Shown: positions 27,180 through 36,276 of the stretch, in pieces
Position numbering within the stretch: the stretch's first letter is position 1
Layout of the letters: every line of letters starts with the position of its first letter
Assembly (NCBI RefSeq): GCF_023701695.1
Contig: NZ_JAJOZC010000001.1
Coordinates: 3,011,894 to 3,075,893 of the forward strand
DNA from: Streptomyces sp. RKAG290
GTDB lineage: Bacteria > Actinomycetota > Actinomycetes > Streptomycetales > Streptomycetaceae
DNA: 64,000 nucleotides
Direction: 5' to 3'
Made by a program: the position numbers and the translations under genes
The notes under the pieces: generated by a model
Told to the model about the DNA's origin: nothing
Databases searched by the model: none
Seen by the model: the letters and a program-made list of their open reading frames with translations, nothing else

Positions 27180-27429
27180 CTACGACCTGTCCACGGCGAT
27201 CTGGCACAAGTCCTCCTACAGCGGGGGCGACGGCGGCAACTGCCTGGAGGTCGGGTCCTGGCGCAAGTCCACCTACAGCGGGGCGAGCGGCGGCGACTGC
27301 CTCGAAGTCCTGGACGGTGTCCCCGAGGTCGTCCCCGTCCGCGACTCCAAGGTGAGCGACGGACCCGCGCTGATGTTCCGCGCGGCTGCCTGGCAGTCGT
27401 TCGTCGCCGACCTCAAGCGCAGCGCCTGA
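27160..27429 (+). CDS. DUF397 protein with duplicated core motif
   Basis: An 89-aa DUF397 protein that normally has one W-x-KSSYSG-x-GG-x-CLEV core; this one has two in a row: IWHKSSYSGGDGGNCLEV then SWRKSTYSGASGGDCLEV, followed by the standard VPVRDSK and W-x-x-FVADLK ending. So it carries an internal duplication of about 18 residues. Such proteins act with their XRE partner (the WhiJ/BldB-type systems); the molecular role is unclear. ATG lies inside the regulator gene (20-base overlap), implying coupling. A terminator follows. Confidence 0.86.
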   Translation: MKFSGSDYDLSTAIWHKSSYSGGDGGNCLEVGSWRKSTYSGASGGDCLEVLDGVPEVVPVRDSKVSDGPALMFRAAAWQSFVADLKRSA

Positions 27430-27437
27430 GGCGCCTG

Positions 27438-27467
27438 CCGGGCCCGGGGCTTGAGCCCCGGGCCCGG
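27438..27467. terminator. Terminator after DUF397
   Basis: 14-bp near-perfect stem (CCGGGCCCGGGGCT with AGCCCCGGGCCCGG) with a very short loop, nine bases past the stop codon. Confidence 0.75.
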
Positions 27468-27538
27468 ACCGTATCCGGCCACCGCCTGGCCGACCCGGGT
27501 GAACGTCCACTCGGATGCGCCCTCGGCAGCGAGCGTCG

Positions 27539-28126
27539 TTACTGCGTGCCCCCGCGTCCTGGCCGCACCCGGACCGCCATCAGCCCGGAAGCGAACACCA
27601 CTGCCGCGGCGACCGCCGCACCGACGTGGTCGGCGGGCATGAGAATGACCGTCCAGGCCCTGTCCCGGCCCGGTCCGCCTCCGCCGATGAGCGTCATCGT
27701 GATCACCCAGGCGGCCGGTACCAGCGCGGCCGCGTGATCACCCGCGGTGCGGCGGGCGCAGAGCATCAGCCCGATCAGGAACGCGGCGTTGCGGCCCGCC
27801 GTGTCGGCGTTCGGCGCGTCCACGACGAGGGCGACCAAGTGGGCGGAGGCGATCGCGGCCACCCCGGCAGCGACGACCAGCCAACGGTCGAAGCGAGCGA
27901 CCGGGCGACCGGCGGCCGCCTCCGCCCCGGGCATGCGACTGCTCAGGCTGTACGCGAGACCGGCGCAGACGAGCAGCGGCGCGAAGACGATCAGCGGCCT
28001 CCCGGCACCGCCGTCGAGCGAGGGCAGACTGACGAGCATGTCGCCCGCTGCCAGAGCCAGGCAGACGTACAGGGCCAGCCCGGCCAGGAGTACGGGGAGC
28101 CGGCGGGTCTTCAGCCAGAGGTCCAT
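27539..28126 (-). CDS. Hypothetical membrane protein of ABC operon
   Basis: A 195-aa protein with about five to six hydrophobic helices (starting MDLWLKTRRLPVLLAGLALY). No family recognised. It begins two bases after the upstream membrane gene ends, making it the third gene of an ABC-type operon, so it is probably a permease-like subunit. The Arg-rich C-terminus should be cytoplasmic. Confidence 0.65.
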   Translation of the reverse strand: MDLWLKTRRLPVLLAGLALYVCLALAAGDMLVSLPSLDGGAGRPLIVFAPLLVCAGLAYSLSSRMPGAEAAAGRPVARFDRWLVVAAGVAAIASAHLVALVVDAPNADTAGRNAAFLIGLMLCARRTAGDHAAALVPAAWVITMTLIGGGGPGRDRAWTVILMPADHVGAAVAAAVVFASGLMAVRVRPGRGGTQ

Positions 28127-28128
28127 CG

Positions 28129-29421
28129 TCAGCCGCCCGTACCTGCGTAGTCCACCGCGGTCTGCGGTGTCGGCTTGCAGGCGTCGAGCAGCTTCATGTT
28201 GCGGGTGAACCAGGCCCGTTGGTCGCTCTCGGGCAGTTTGAGGACCCGGGCTTCGAGGGTGCCGAAAACCGCGTTTCCGAGCAGCTGCTCGACATCGTCG
28301 GCCTTGATTCCCGCCTTCAGCATGAGCCAGGCGGCAAGCGTGCCGGTGTCGCCCGAGCCCGGTGGGCACGACGGCAGAGCGGTCAGCGGCGACACCGCGA
28401 GCGTGGCCTTGACCTGCACCTCGGCCATGTCGGGTTCGGCGTACACACGCCAGGTGCCCTGTTCCAGGTGAACCGCCTCGGACACGGCTGCGAGCCGTTC
28501 CGGCCGGCCCGCACCCGCGGCGGCGAGGCGCGGCAGGACCGAATGCGCGGTGCGGGCCAGGCGGTCCAGTTCGCCTCCGGCCTCTTCCGGTACGCAGATC
28601 CGGGGAGCCGCTCCGGTGCACACCGGAGGGTCCGTACGCGGCCACGGCGGCGGGTCACCCTCCCAGGCCCGCACCGGGGAAACCGCCGCCACCGTGAACA
28701 CCGCGAGGCAGGAGACGCAGGCACCGGTGGAGACGAGGGCTCCCAGGAGGCGGCTGCCCCGCACTCGGGTGAGCTCCGCGGCGATCAGGACAGCGAGCGC
28801 GAACCCGACCGCCACCAGGGCGGGCGCCACCAGAGCGGACGGGTTCACCGTGGTCGTCAGGTCCCCGTGCGGCGGGTCGAGCATTCCGGTGAGCTCACGC
28901 AGCCACATCGGATCGGTCACCGTCTTGGGCAGCACCAGGGCCAGGTAGTCGGCGATGAGCACGAGCGGGGGCGCGAGCAGCCGGGGCAGCACGTTGCCCG
29001 CGGCGTAGCCGAACATGGCGTGCACCACGACGAGCAGAGCGCACATGCCCAGCACCCCGAGGTGGGGCCAGTCGTGGGCGGGCCCGCTCTTGATCCGCAT
29101 GGCGAGCAGCGATGCGGCGATCGCCGCCACCCCGAGCGCCAGCACAGGTACCAGCGCGCGCAGCGCGATGGCGTACCGGTTGCGTACCGGCCCGAGCCGG
29201 CTCACCCCTGCGCGTCGCAGCCGTCCCGCCTCCCAGGCGGCACAGGCGGCAACTGCCGGGGCGTAGAAGGGAAGGCAGTAGGCGACGATGGGAGTGTTGC
29301 GTCCCCAGTACGCAAGATGCCCCGACCCGGAGGCGGAGGAGACGTACCAGACGAGGACGAGGACGAGAGGCGCCGCCCACAGGGCGCTGCTCGTGCGCCA
29401 GCCGGCCGCATACCTGCTCAT
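28129..29421 (-). CDS. Membrane subunit of ABC-type system
   Basis: A 430-aa protein: about six N-terminal transmembrane helices (residues 10-240) followed by an extracytoplasmic or soluble region of about 190 residues with four Cys (VCTGAAPRICVPEEAGG and LPSCPPGSG). It resembles actinobacterial ABC-2-type permease-like proteins of unknown cargo. Its ATG overlaps the ATPase stop by four bases (ATGA), and the third gene follows after two bases, so the three are one operon. Confidence 0.72.
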   Translation of the reverse strand: MSRYAAGWRTSSALWAAPLVLVLVWYVSSASGSGHLAYWGRNTPIVAYCLPFYAPAVAACAAWEAGRLRRAGVSRLGPVRNRYAIALRALVPVLALGVAAIAASLLAMRIKSGPAHDWPHLGVLGMCALLVVVHAMFGYAAGNVLPRLLAPPLVLIADYLALVLPKTVTDPMWLRELTGMLDPPHGDLTTTVNPSALVAPALVAVGFALAVLIAAELTRVRGSRLLGALVSTGACVSCLAVFTVAAVSPVRAWEGDPPPWPRTDPPVCTGAAPRICVPEEAGGELDRLARTAHSVLPRLAAAGAGRPERLAAVSEAVHLEQGTWRVYAEPDMAEVQVKATLAVSPLTALPSCPPGSGDTGTLAAWLMLKAGIKADDVEQLLGNAVFGTLEARVLKLPESDQRAWFTRNMKLLDACKPTPQTAVDYAGTGG

Positions 29422-30155
29422 TCGCCGCCGCCGGTCACGCGGTAGTAGGCGGCCTCGGCCCGGCGTCCGTACGCGGTGTCCGCCGGGGCGAGGGCGGTGA
29501 ACTCCGCCACGGTTCCGGAGAACCGGATGGCTCCGGCATTGAGGACGACGACGTGGTCGTAGGAGTCCTCCAGGTCGGCCACATCATGCGTGGACAGCAG
29601 GACATGGCGGTCGAGGGTGGCCAGGATGTCGTGGAAGACGCGGCGCTGGCGGGGGTCCATACCGGCGGTGGGTTCGTCCAGCAGAAGCGCTTCGGCGTCG
29701 TGCACCAGGCACTGGGCGACACCGACACGGCGCTGCTGTCCGCCGGAGAGTTCGCCCACTTTGCGGTCGAGCTTCTCGCTGAGCTCGACCTGCCGCACAG
29801 CGCCGGGCGCGGCGTCCCAGGCGGCGCTGCGGCTCATGCCCTTCAGCCAGCCGACGTAGGCGACTTGCTCGCGCACGGTCAGACCGGGAACGGCCTCGGT
29901 GCGCTGCGGTAGCCAGGCGATACGTCTGCGGTAGGCACTCAGGTCTCCGCGCCGTGCCGTCGTACGGCGACCGTAACCGACGGTTCCTGACTGGGGCCTC
30001 AACACCGATGCGGCGAGCGACAGAACGGTCGTCTTGCCCGCGCCGTTCGGGCCGAGGAAGACGGTTCGGCCGGACGGGAAGTCGAATGTGAGGTCTCTGA
30101 TCACGGGGCGGCGGCGACGGTATCCGTAGGCTGCCGCACTGAAGCTGAGAGGCAT
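29418..30155 (-). CDS. ABC transporter ATP-binding protein
   Basis: A 245-aa ABC ATPase. Walker A is FLGPNGAGKTT (about residue 33), the signature LSGGQQRRVGVAQCL (about 135), Walker B ALLLDEPTAGMDP (about 156) and the switch His in LSTHDV. It is of the ABC-2 exporter type that drives a separate membrane subunit, here the gene that overlaps it by four bases. Substrate unknown. ATG 30155 is chosen because the family starts at this point; the ribosome-binding site is weak. Confidence 0.9.
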   Translation of the reverse strand: MPLSFSAAAYGYRRRRPVIRDLTFDFPSGRTVFLGPNGAGKTTVLSLAASVLRPQSGTVGYGRRTTARRGDLSAYRRRIAWLPQRTEAVPGLTVREQVAYVGWLKGMSRSAAWDAAPGAVRQVELSEKLDRKVGELSGGQQRRVGVAQCLVHDAEALLLDEPTAGMDPRQRRVFHDILATLDRHVLLSTHDVADLEDSYDHVVVLNAGAIRFSGTVAEFTALAPADTAYGRRAEAAYYRVTGGGE

Positions 30156-30626
30156 GGAGTGGGGTCCCTGTGCGGTCGTAAGCGGACGGGCCCGGCAACG
30201 TCGTTCGGCCCGTCGTGCAGCGCGGGTCCCGTTGCATGGGTGAGTGACGGGGCGTGACGCCTCAGCGCCCCTCCGGGCCGTACTCCAGGCGGGGCGCACT
30301 GATGTTGACAGACGGTGAACGGATCCTGCGGCTCTCCTCAGCCATTTTCATGATCATGTGACGAAAACGTGACGGTCACTCATGCGGCAGACCACCAAAA
30401 GGTCACATCTTCAGGGACTGACCTGCTTGTTCCGCACATCGGGCGCATCGCACGCGATGCCCCTCATCTCGACCGGCCCCGGCGGCGGACCCCGTCCCCG
30501 CCTAATCGCCCGGCAGCCACCCGGGGCTCAAGCGTCGAGATCCGAGCGCTCTTTCAGCGGAACGGTTGGCGGGATTGAATACCCACCCACCCTCCCTGCC
30601 TGGCGGGTTGACTTTTCGCGACCGAC
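30156..30626. other. Gene-free divergent upstream region
   Basis: About 470 bases between the ABC operon and the promoter of the gene at 30736. It must hold the ABC promoter on the minus strand. Short frames here have no coding character. Confidence 0.4.
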
Positions 30627-30656
30627 TTGCCACGGACCGTAGCCACGCTCTAGCGT
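30627..30656 (+). promoter_or_regulatory. Probable promoter of the 30736 gene
   Basis: TTGCCA (30627-30632) and TAGCGT (30651-30656) with an 18-base spacer, a common Streptomyces vegetative promoter form, giving a leader of about 75 bases. An earlier TTGACT at 30608 has no matching -10. Confidence 0.55.
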
Positions 30657-30671
30657 CAGCCAAGACACGAC

Positions 30672-30706
30672 GGCCCCCGCCGGTGCGCAAACACCGAACA
30701 GGGGCC
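30672..30706 (+). promoter_or_regulatory. Structured 5' leader hairpin
   Basis: In the leader, GGCCCC (30672-30677) pairs with GGGGCC (30701-30706) and CGGTG (30681-30685) with CACCG (30692-30696), forming a two-part hairpin 29 bases before the ATG. It could act as an attenuator, a ribosome-access control or an RNA-stability element. Confidence 0.55.
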
Positions 30707-30735
30707 TGACCACTTCGATCGTTAGGCCCGATCTC

Positions 30736-31647
30736 ATGGCTGTCAGCCAGCTTAGTGCTGCCTCTTTTCCTGCGCGCGACCCCCTGCCCACGCTCGACCA
30801 CCCGATGGCCAACCCCGGCTACGGCAAGCGTTCGGCACCGGACCAACGCCCGCGCAACGGACGCGATTTCGTCCACCTCCACCCCCGTGACGCGGCCATC
30901 GCCGCCTACATCGACGGGCTGTGCGACGGCGCCGACATCTCCGTGAAGACCCTGGCCAAGGCGCTCCCGTACGGGCAGTGCGCCCTGCGGACCACGCTGA
31001 ACCGGCTCCAGGCTGCGGGGCACCTGCGCCGGGGCAGCGAGTGCGTCGCGACCGAGGAGGCGCTCCTCTGGGTGACCCGGACGTTCTTCTCCCGCACCGC
31101 GCGCGACGACGCGTGGTGGGCGGCGTTCACGCGTGGCGACGTACCGCAGGAGCCCCAACGGCCGTCCCGGTCACGCTCCTTCATCCTGCTCGCCGCCCTC
31201 GGCCGTACCGCGCCCGCACTGACGCTGTCCCAGGCGGACTGCGTCGCACTGGAGCCACAGGTCAGCGAGTGGTTCGCGCGCGGCGCCACCGAGGCGGAGG
31301 TACTGCGCGCGCTGACCGACGGGCTGCCGACGCCCGTCCATCACGCCGCCGCCCTCATCCGCAGGCGACTGCGGGACAAGCTGCCGCCCGTGCGGGTCGC
31401 TCCCCCGGCCCGCCAGGTCGTCCTGCGGACCCTGGAGTGCGGCGAGTGCCGGGCGCCCGGCAACGCGGAGGCGATGCCGGGCGGGGTGTGCGCCGGGTGC
31501 CGGGGCGACGCCGCATCCGAACCCACCGGACCCGTGGGCGCCGTGCCCGTACAGGGGGTGCGGGCGCGGATGAGCGCGGTGCGGGCGGGGCTGGTGCCAC
31601 GGGCGGAGCGGGCTCCGGAAAGGCGGCGGACCCCCAGGCCGCGGTAA
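30736..31647 (+). CDS. Winged-helix-like DNA-binding protein with zinc ribbon
   Basis: A 303-aa protein. Residues about 25-110 (NPGYGKRSAPDQRPRNGRDF, then DISVKTLAKALPYGQCALRTTLNRL) look like a MarR-like winged helix, and the C-terminal part holds CGECRAPG...GGVCAGC, a four-Cys zinc ribbon. Streptomyces encode many paralogues of this type, of unknown regulon. ATG 30736 is used; an internal Met before ANPGYGKR (30805) is an alternative start. The 69-base difference would change the leader. The strongly folded leader is characteristic and may regulate it. Confidence 0.7.
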   Translation: MAVSQLSAASFPARDPLPTLDHPMANPGYGKRSAPDQRPRNGRDFVHLHPRDAAIAAYIDGLCDGADISVKTLAKALPYGQCALRTTLNRLQAAGHLRRGSECVATEEALLWVTRTFFSRTARDDAWWAAFTRGDVPQEPQRPSRSRSFILLAALGRTAPALTLSQADCVALEPQVSEWFARGATEAEVLRALTDGLPTPVHHAAALIRRRLRDKLPPVRVAPPARQVVLRTLECGECRAPGNAEAMPGGVCAGCRGDAASEPTGPVGAVPVQGVRARMSAVRAGLVPRAERAPERRRTPRPR

Positions 31648-31717
31648 TGGAACTGCCCCGGTGCGGGACACCCGGACCCGGTCCCCTCACTCGACGGACC
31701 GGTCGGCAAGGCCAGGC

Positions 31718-31755
31718 GTGAGCGGGTCGACGCTCCGAGGCGTCGACCCGCTCAC
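31718..31755. terminator. Bidirectional terminator
   Basis: Perfect 16-bp stem (31718-31733 with 31740-31755) and 6-base loop, between convergent genes. Confidence 0.85.
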
Positions 31756-31786
31756 CATGGGGCCCTGGTCGTGCTCGACGGATCGA

Positions 31787-33643
31787 TCAGCCGAGCGGGA
31801 TCTCCAGGACTGCCTCGTTTCCTTCGGATGAGCTGAGGGTGGTGGTACTGCCGTCGGTGCCGGTGAAGGCGTAGAGGCGGTCGCGGCTGTTGACGACCAG
31901 GGCCAGGCGGTTGCCGTCCGGCAGGTCGTAGGCGGCGGGCTGCAGAAGCCAGTTGACGGCGACGTCCGACTGCGCGGTCAGGCCGGTTGCGGTGTACGGC
32001 TCGTGGGTGATGATCTGCGCGGTGCCGTCCGGGGCGACGTCGAAGAGGTAGGCCACGAGGGTGGCGGCGTCGGCCGTGCTGCGTAAGGTCAGCCGCACCG
32101 TTGCCGTACCGCGGATTCGTCGGCCGCCGTCCAGGGGGTCGGTGGACCATACGAGCAGCTGGGGTCGCTCGAACTTGGCCAGGTCGTACGTCTTGGGGTT
32201 GCCGAACCACTCCTTCTGCCCGGTCTGCATGAGTTTGTCGTCGGCCGCGGTGGCGGCGGTGAGGCTGCCGGCGGTGAAGCTCCGGGTCCAGCCGGCGGTG
32301 GGCCTCTCGGTCAGCGAGCCGTCGCCGTTGCCGCCGGTGCCGGTGAGGTGCCAGTTCTCGGCGCCGGTGGTGACGTCCTCCCACGACGGCCTGGGTTCGC
32401 GCCGGGCGGGGCTGGTGATCCGGTGGGTGCCGTCGGGAAGAGTCTTGGTCTGGTAGGTGAACATGACCTGGTTGTTCACCGCCGCCCATCCCGGCACGTC
32501 GTTGGCGGCGCCGAGCAAGTGGTGGTCGAGCCAGGCGTACACCTCCTGGAGCGGGTCCCGCAGCCCGGGGAACGGCACACCGCCCAGCAGGCCGGACAGG
32601 CCCGGACCTTCGGGCGCGCCGTGGTCGCCGATCCACATGTTCAGGTGCTTCGGCACGTCGAGCTTGGCGAAGCTGTCGATCGTCTGGCCGGCGGGGAACA
32701 GGCTCTCGTGCCAGGTGTTCGAGAGGAAGGTCGGGATTCCCCGGCTGTTGGTGATGTCTGCGTACGTCTCCGGCGACCGCTCGGTGCCCCAGGCCACCAC
32801 GTCGCCGAGGTTCCTGCCGTCGAGGAAGTCCCGCAGGATCTGCTGGGATTCCGCGTCGAACTTCTCCTCCAACGAGCCGCCGGTGAACGCGATCAGCGCC
32901 TTCACCGCCTCGACATGCCGGGTGCCGTTCGCGTACAGGCTGGTGGCCAGGTTGCCCCAGGTGCTCAGCGCGACCACGGCGGCCACCCGGTTGCCGGGGT
33001 CGTGCGCGGCGACCAGCTGGCTGATTCCCGAACCGTAGGACTCACCGAGGAATCCGACGGCGCTCGGAGCGAACTCCGCCTGCGCGTGGTCGATCACCGA
33101 CTGCCCGTCGGCCCAGTCCTGAGGTCCGGCGACGTCGATGAAGCCCTCGGAGGTGGAGAGCAGCCCCGGCGTGCCGAGACCGCGCGGGGTGTACGCGAGG
33201 ACGTGGTAGCCGCGCTGCGCCAGCGAGAGGTACGCGAACAGGAAGGGCAGCCAGCCGTACGGGTTCCAGCCGGCGGGCACGATCACGACCGGGTGCTCGC
33301 CCCCGTCGTTCAGTTTGATCGAGAGCGCCGACAGGTGCACGCCGTCCGACGCGGCGATGCGCGGCAGACCGATGGTGGCACGCTGCCGGACCGCGGCCAC
33401 CAGGTCCGCCAGCTCTGCGGGCAGGTCAACGCTGCCCGCGCTGTCCTGGACGGCGGCGAGCAGAGCCCCGGACACGTCCAGGGCCGCCGGGCTGGGGGTG
33501 AGACCGCCCACCGCCCAGGCGCCGTTGGTGGCGATGTCGGTGAGCGTCGCCTCGTTGATCGACGGGATCGGATCCCCACTTGCAGAGGTCACATGAACCA
33601 CCTTCTCCATGACGGCAAAGGCCCACCTTGAGGGGGCCATCAC
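31787..33643 (-). CDS. S15/CocE-type peptidase or esterase
   Basis: A 618-aa alpha/beta hydrolase of the X-Pro dipeptidyl-peptidase (S15)/CocE family. The nucleophile Ser lies in GFLGESYGSGIS (about residue 204). GDHGAPEG near 340 could hold the catalytic His. The C-terminal jelly-roll domain (TVRLTLRSTADAATLVAYLFD) fits X-Pro peptidases. No signal peptide is seen, so it may act inside the cell. GTG 33643 and ATG 33610 (MEKVVHVTSASG) are both possible starts; neither has a strong ribosome site. Substrate is unknown. Confidence 0.8.
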   Translation of the reverse strand: MMAPSRWAFAVMEKVVHVTSASGDPIPSINEATLTDIATNGAWAVGGLTPSPAALDVSGALLAAVQDSAGSVDLPAELADLVAAVRQRATIGLPRIAASDGVHLSALSIKLNDGGEHPVVIVPAGWNPYGWLPFLFAYLSLAQRGYHVLAYTPRGLGTPGLLSTSEGFIDVAGPQDWADGQSVIDHAQAEFAPSAVGFLGESYGSGISQLVAAHDPGNRVAAVVALSTWGNLATSLYANGTRHVEAVKALIAFTGGSLEEKFDAESQQILRDFLDGRNLGDVVAWGTERSPETYADITNSRGIPTFLSNTWHESLFPAGQTIDSFAKLDVPKHLNMWIGDHGAPEGPGLSGLLGGVPFPGLRDPLQEVYAWLDHHLLGAANDVPGWAAVNNQVMFTYQTKTLPDGTHRITSPARREPRPSWEDVTTGAENWHLTGTGGNGDGSLTERPTAGWTRSFTAGSLTAATAADDKLMQTGQKEWFGNPKTYDLAKFERPQLLVWSTDPLDGGRRIRGTATVRLTLRSTADAATLVAYLFDVAPDGTAQIITHEPYTATGLTAQSDVAVNWLLQPAAYDLPDGNRLALVVNSRDRLYAFTGTDGSTTTLSSSEGNEAVLEIPLG

Positions 33644-33833
33644 CCAACATCATGATCAACGAAGATGGGGCAAAACTGATGAGTTGACGGTTTCACCAGA
33701 AATGCTGATCTGTCACCGATTTCGCGCCCGGCCGACGCGGTTGTGCCTGCGTACATGAAGCCGCTCAGGCCGTGCTTCTTCTCCGCCGGCCTACAGGCGC
33801 GCAGGTCACCCCTGAGGTGGGGAAGCCGACGCA

Positions 33834-33866
33834 CAGGCCCCCGGGGCGGTGAACCCCGGGGGCCTG
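33834..33866. terminator. Terminator hairpin
   Basis: Perfect 13-bp stem (33834-33846 with 33854-33866) and 7-base loop, just beyond the stop of the remnant gene below. Confidence 0.8.
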
Positions 33867-33885
33867 CGACAGCCGTGTCTGTGGG

Positions 33886-34110
33886 TCAGGACGGGTCGAT
33901 CGTCGCCGTGACCGTACGGCGCATCACGGAGAACGAGGCGGAGAAGCCGCCGCCTTCGAGTGCGGTCAGGCGGTCCGTGCCGTACTCGTCGAAGTTGAGC
34001 GAGACGAGCTATCGACGCCGTCGGCGTTCGGTCGGCGACGAAGATCTCCTTGCCACCCATGGCGTTGAGGGCACCGGAGGGGCGCGGCCAGGATGGTGCG
34101 AAAACCTACG
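33886..34110 (-). pseudogene. Remnant C-terminus of an unidentified gene
   Basis: A frame ending LTALEGGGFSASFSVMRRTV and ATIDPS has good coding character and a strong terminator after its stop, but is interrupted upstream by TAG at about 34010. A second frame (ALNAMGGKEIFVADRTPTAS) carries on upstream. I read it as the decayed 3' end of a gene; the family is not recognised. The rest of 33644-34221 holds nothing else I can support. Confidence 0.35.
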
Positions 34111-34155
34111 AGGAGCCCGTTACTGAGCCATTACTGGCCTCTGCGGGGGAACGGC

Positions 34156-34194
34156 CGGCGGCACCCGGCAGGTGCTCGATACCGGGTGCCGCCG
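34156..34194. terminator. Terminator after the beta-helix hydrolase
   Basis: 13-bp perfect stem (CGGCGGCACCCGG with CCGGGTGCCGCCG) and a 13-base loop, 28 bases past the stop at 34222. Confidence 0.8.
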
Positions 34195-34221
34195 TTCAGG
34201 TGCGGGAGCGCTGCCTGCGCG

Positions 34222-36276
34222 TCACCACGCTCCGGGTGCGGGTGGCGGGACGACGTCGGGGCGGTCGTTGCAGGTGATCGTGTTGGGCAGCAGCCAGGGG
34301 GCGAGCCAGCCGCCGTCGTTGCTGCCCAGGTCCGTGAGGGAGAACTCCGAACCGGTTGCCGGGAAGTTGAACGAGCCGCAGTTGTTGACGCCCACGGCGC
34401 CGACGTTGCGGGCGTCCACGTTCTCGAAGGTGGCGCCGCCCGCCGCGCGGGCGCTGACGACCGAGGTGCCGGTGCCGTCGACCTTGATGTCCTTGAAGTG
34501 GACACCCTTGATGTCGTACCGGTCCTTCACGGCCCAGTCGGAGACCAGCATGATCGCGTTGTAGGTGCTGTCGAGAAAGTCGTTCCCGGTGACCCGGATG
34601 TCGGCGTCGATGCTCTTGTCGAGAGCGAAGATCCACAGGGCGCCGAGGCCGATCTTCCAGTTCAGCTCGTACGTGCCGGAGCGGACGGTGGTGTTGTCGT
34701 CAAGGTTCAGTTTCCCGGCGAACGGCTCGGCGCCGAAGCGGGAGCCGATGTGCAGGGCGCTGCCTTCCCGGATCGGGTCGGCGACCAGGTTGTTCGAGAC
34801 GGTGTTGTCGGTGCCGCCGTAGATCGCGATCCCGTTGGCCAGGACCGGGGTCTGGACGGTGTTGTGGTCGAAGGTGTTCCGCGCGTTCGCGGTCTTCTCG
34901 GACCACATGGCGAGGCCGTCGTCGCCGGAGTTGCGCACGAAGGTGTGGGCCACGCGTGAGTCGGTCACGCCGGTGTGGAAGTTGATGGCGTCGGCGATCT
35001 GGTCGACGACGGTGTTGCCGGTGATCCGCAGGTTCGACATCGGGCCGTCGAACCACATGCCGACCTTGGTGTGGCTGATGTGCAGGCCCTCGATGGTCGA
35101 GTCGCTCATCGCACCGCCGATGCCGTTCACCTGGTCGGTGTCGACGCGTTCGCGTACGTCGCCCTCGATGGCGAAGCCGGACAGGTGGACGTTGCGGCTC
35201 CCGCCGTCCGCCGCGTCCTTGCCGTAGAAGCCGACCCCGGTGTGGACCGAGCCGTCGGGGGCCGGGGCGGCGAGGTCGACCTCGTGACCCTTGATCTTCG
35301 TGTACCAGTTCCCGGCGCCGGTGATCGTGACGTCGTCGACGACGATGTGCCGGCTGACCTGGTACGTGCCCGGCGGGATGTACACCTTGAGGTGGGTGCG
35401 GCGGGCGAAGGCGATGGCCTTGTCGATGGCGCCCGCCGAGTCGCGGCGGCCGGTCGGATCGGCCCCGAACGCCAGGACGTTCGCCGCGAGAAGCTCGACG
35501 TGCGGCCGGCCGACGAGCTCCGAGTCCAGCAGGTCGACCGCCGTCCACGCGGCCCGGCTCCCGGTCGGGACGGTGAGGCGCACGGTGTCGCCGGCCCGGT
35601 AGGTCCGGCCCAGCAGGAGGCGCTGCTCGTCGTAGAAGTGGCTGGGCCGGAACGGCTTGTCGATGACCGGGGCCGGGGTCGTCCCGCTGGGCACGCAGGA
35701 GCACTCAGTGATCCACCAGTCGGGGTGGAGCAGCCCGGCGCCCGGGTCGTTGGAGAACGGGTACTGGTTGTACAGCCAGGAGTACTGCGAGGTGAGCGTC
35801 ATCGTGGAGCGCTTCTTGCCGTTCACCGCGACGTCGAGCGGTGCGGTGATCCCGCCGCCGCCCGGGGCGTCCGGAATGCTGTAGCGCACGGTGATCGCGT
35901 TGGCGGCGCTCGGCAGGGTGAACTCGACGTGCTCGCCGGGGGTGAGCTTGACCGCCTTACGGCCGGACGCCTCGGCGGGCAGCGTGTACGCGGTGCGGTC
36001 CGGGCCGATGACCGTGCCGTCGGTCGCGGCGTTCTCGGCCTCCTGCTCGGCGAAGGCCACCTTTGCGCCCCGGCCCGCGACGAGCGCCGGGTCGAGGGCG
36101 GCCCGGGTCACGACGGGGGCCGGGGCCGTGCCGCGCGGCTGGGCGAGCGCGGGCGCGCCGGCCAGTACGCCGAGGCCGACGGCGGCCGCGGTCATCGCGG
36201 CGACCGCGGCCGCCGGCACGGCTCTGCGCCGCGGTCTTCGCGACATCGCTTCAGCACCGGTGATGTTCCGTGACAT
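34222..36276 (-). CDS. Secreted right-handed beta-helix glycoside hydrolase
   Basis: A 684-aa exported protein. Signal peptide with an Arg-rich start (SRRPRRRAVPAAAVAAMT, cleaving near ALAQ). Residues about 70-260 resemble a CBM35/CBM6-like module (FAEQEAENAATDGTV); the rest is a parallel beta-helix of the GH28/pectate-lyase type, opening LAFGADPTGRRDSAGAIDKA and with many short repeats such as VVDDVTITGAGNWY. Streptomyces mycodextranase-like (alpha-glucanase, GH87) proteins have this layout, but the exact substrate cannot be read. Start ATG 36276; a second Met at 36246 is possible. Monocistronic, with a terminator. Confidence 0.75.
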   Translation of the reverse strand: MSRNITGAEAMSRRPRRRAVPAAAVAAMTAAAVGLGVLAGAPALAQPRGTAPAPVVTRAALDPALVAGRGAKVAFAEQEAENAATDGTVIGPDRTAYTLPAEASGRKAVKLTPGEHVEFTLPSAANAITVRYSIPDAPGGGGITAPLDVAVNGKKRSTMTLTSQYSWLYNQYPFSNDPGAGLLHPDWWITECSCVPSGTTPAPVIDKPFRPSHFYDEQRLLLGRTYRAGDTVRLTVPTGSRAAWTAVDLLDSELVGRPHVELLAANVLAFGADPTGRRDSAGAIDKAIAFARRTHLKVYIPPGTYQVSRHIVVDDVTITGAGNWYTKIKGHEVDLAAPAPDGSVHTGVGFYGKDAADGGSRNVHLSGFAIEGDVRERVDTDQVNGIGGAMSDSTIEGLHISHTKVGMWFDGPMSNLRITGNTVVDQIADAINFHTGVTDSRVAHTFVRNSGDDGLAMWSEKTANARNTFDHNTVQTPVLANGIAIYGGTDNTVSNNLVADPIREGSALHIGSRFGAEPFAGKLNLDDNTTVRSGTYELNWKIGLGALWIFALDKSIDADIRVTGNDFLDSTYNAIMLVSDWAVKDRYDIKGVHFKDIKVDGTGTSVVSARAAGGATFENVDARNVGAVGVNNCGSFNFPATGSEFSLTDLGSNDGGWLAPWLLPNTITCNDRPDVVPPPAPGAW

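Noticed and set aside
27539..28645. Longer form (368 codons) of the ABC operon's third gene
   Set aside because: The extra N-terminal part lies antiphase over the preceding gene and reads as Arg/Gly-rich chance sequence; the ATG at 28126 follows the upstream stop by two bases.
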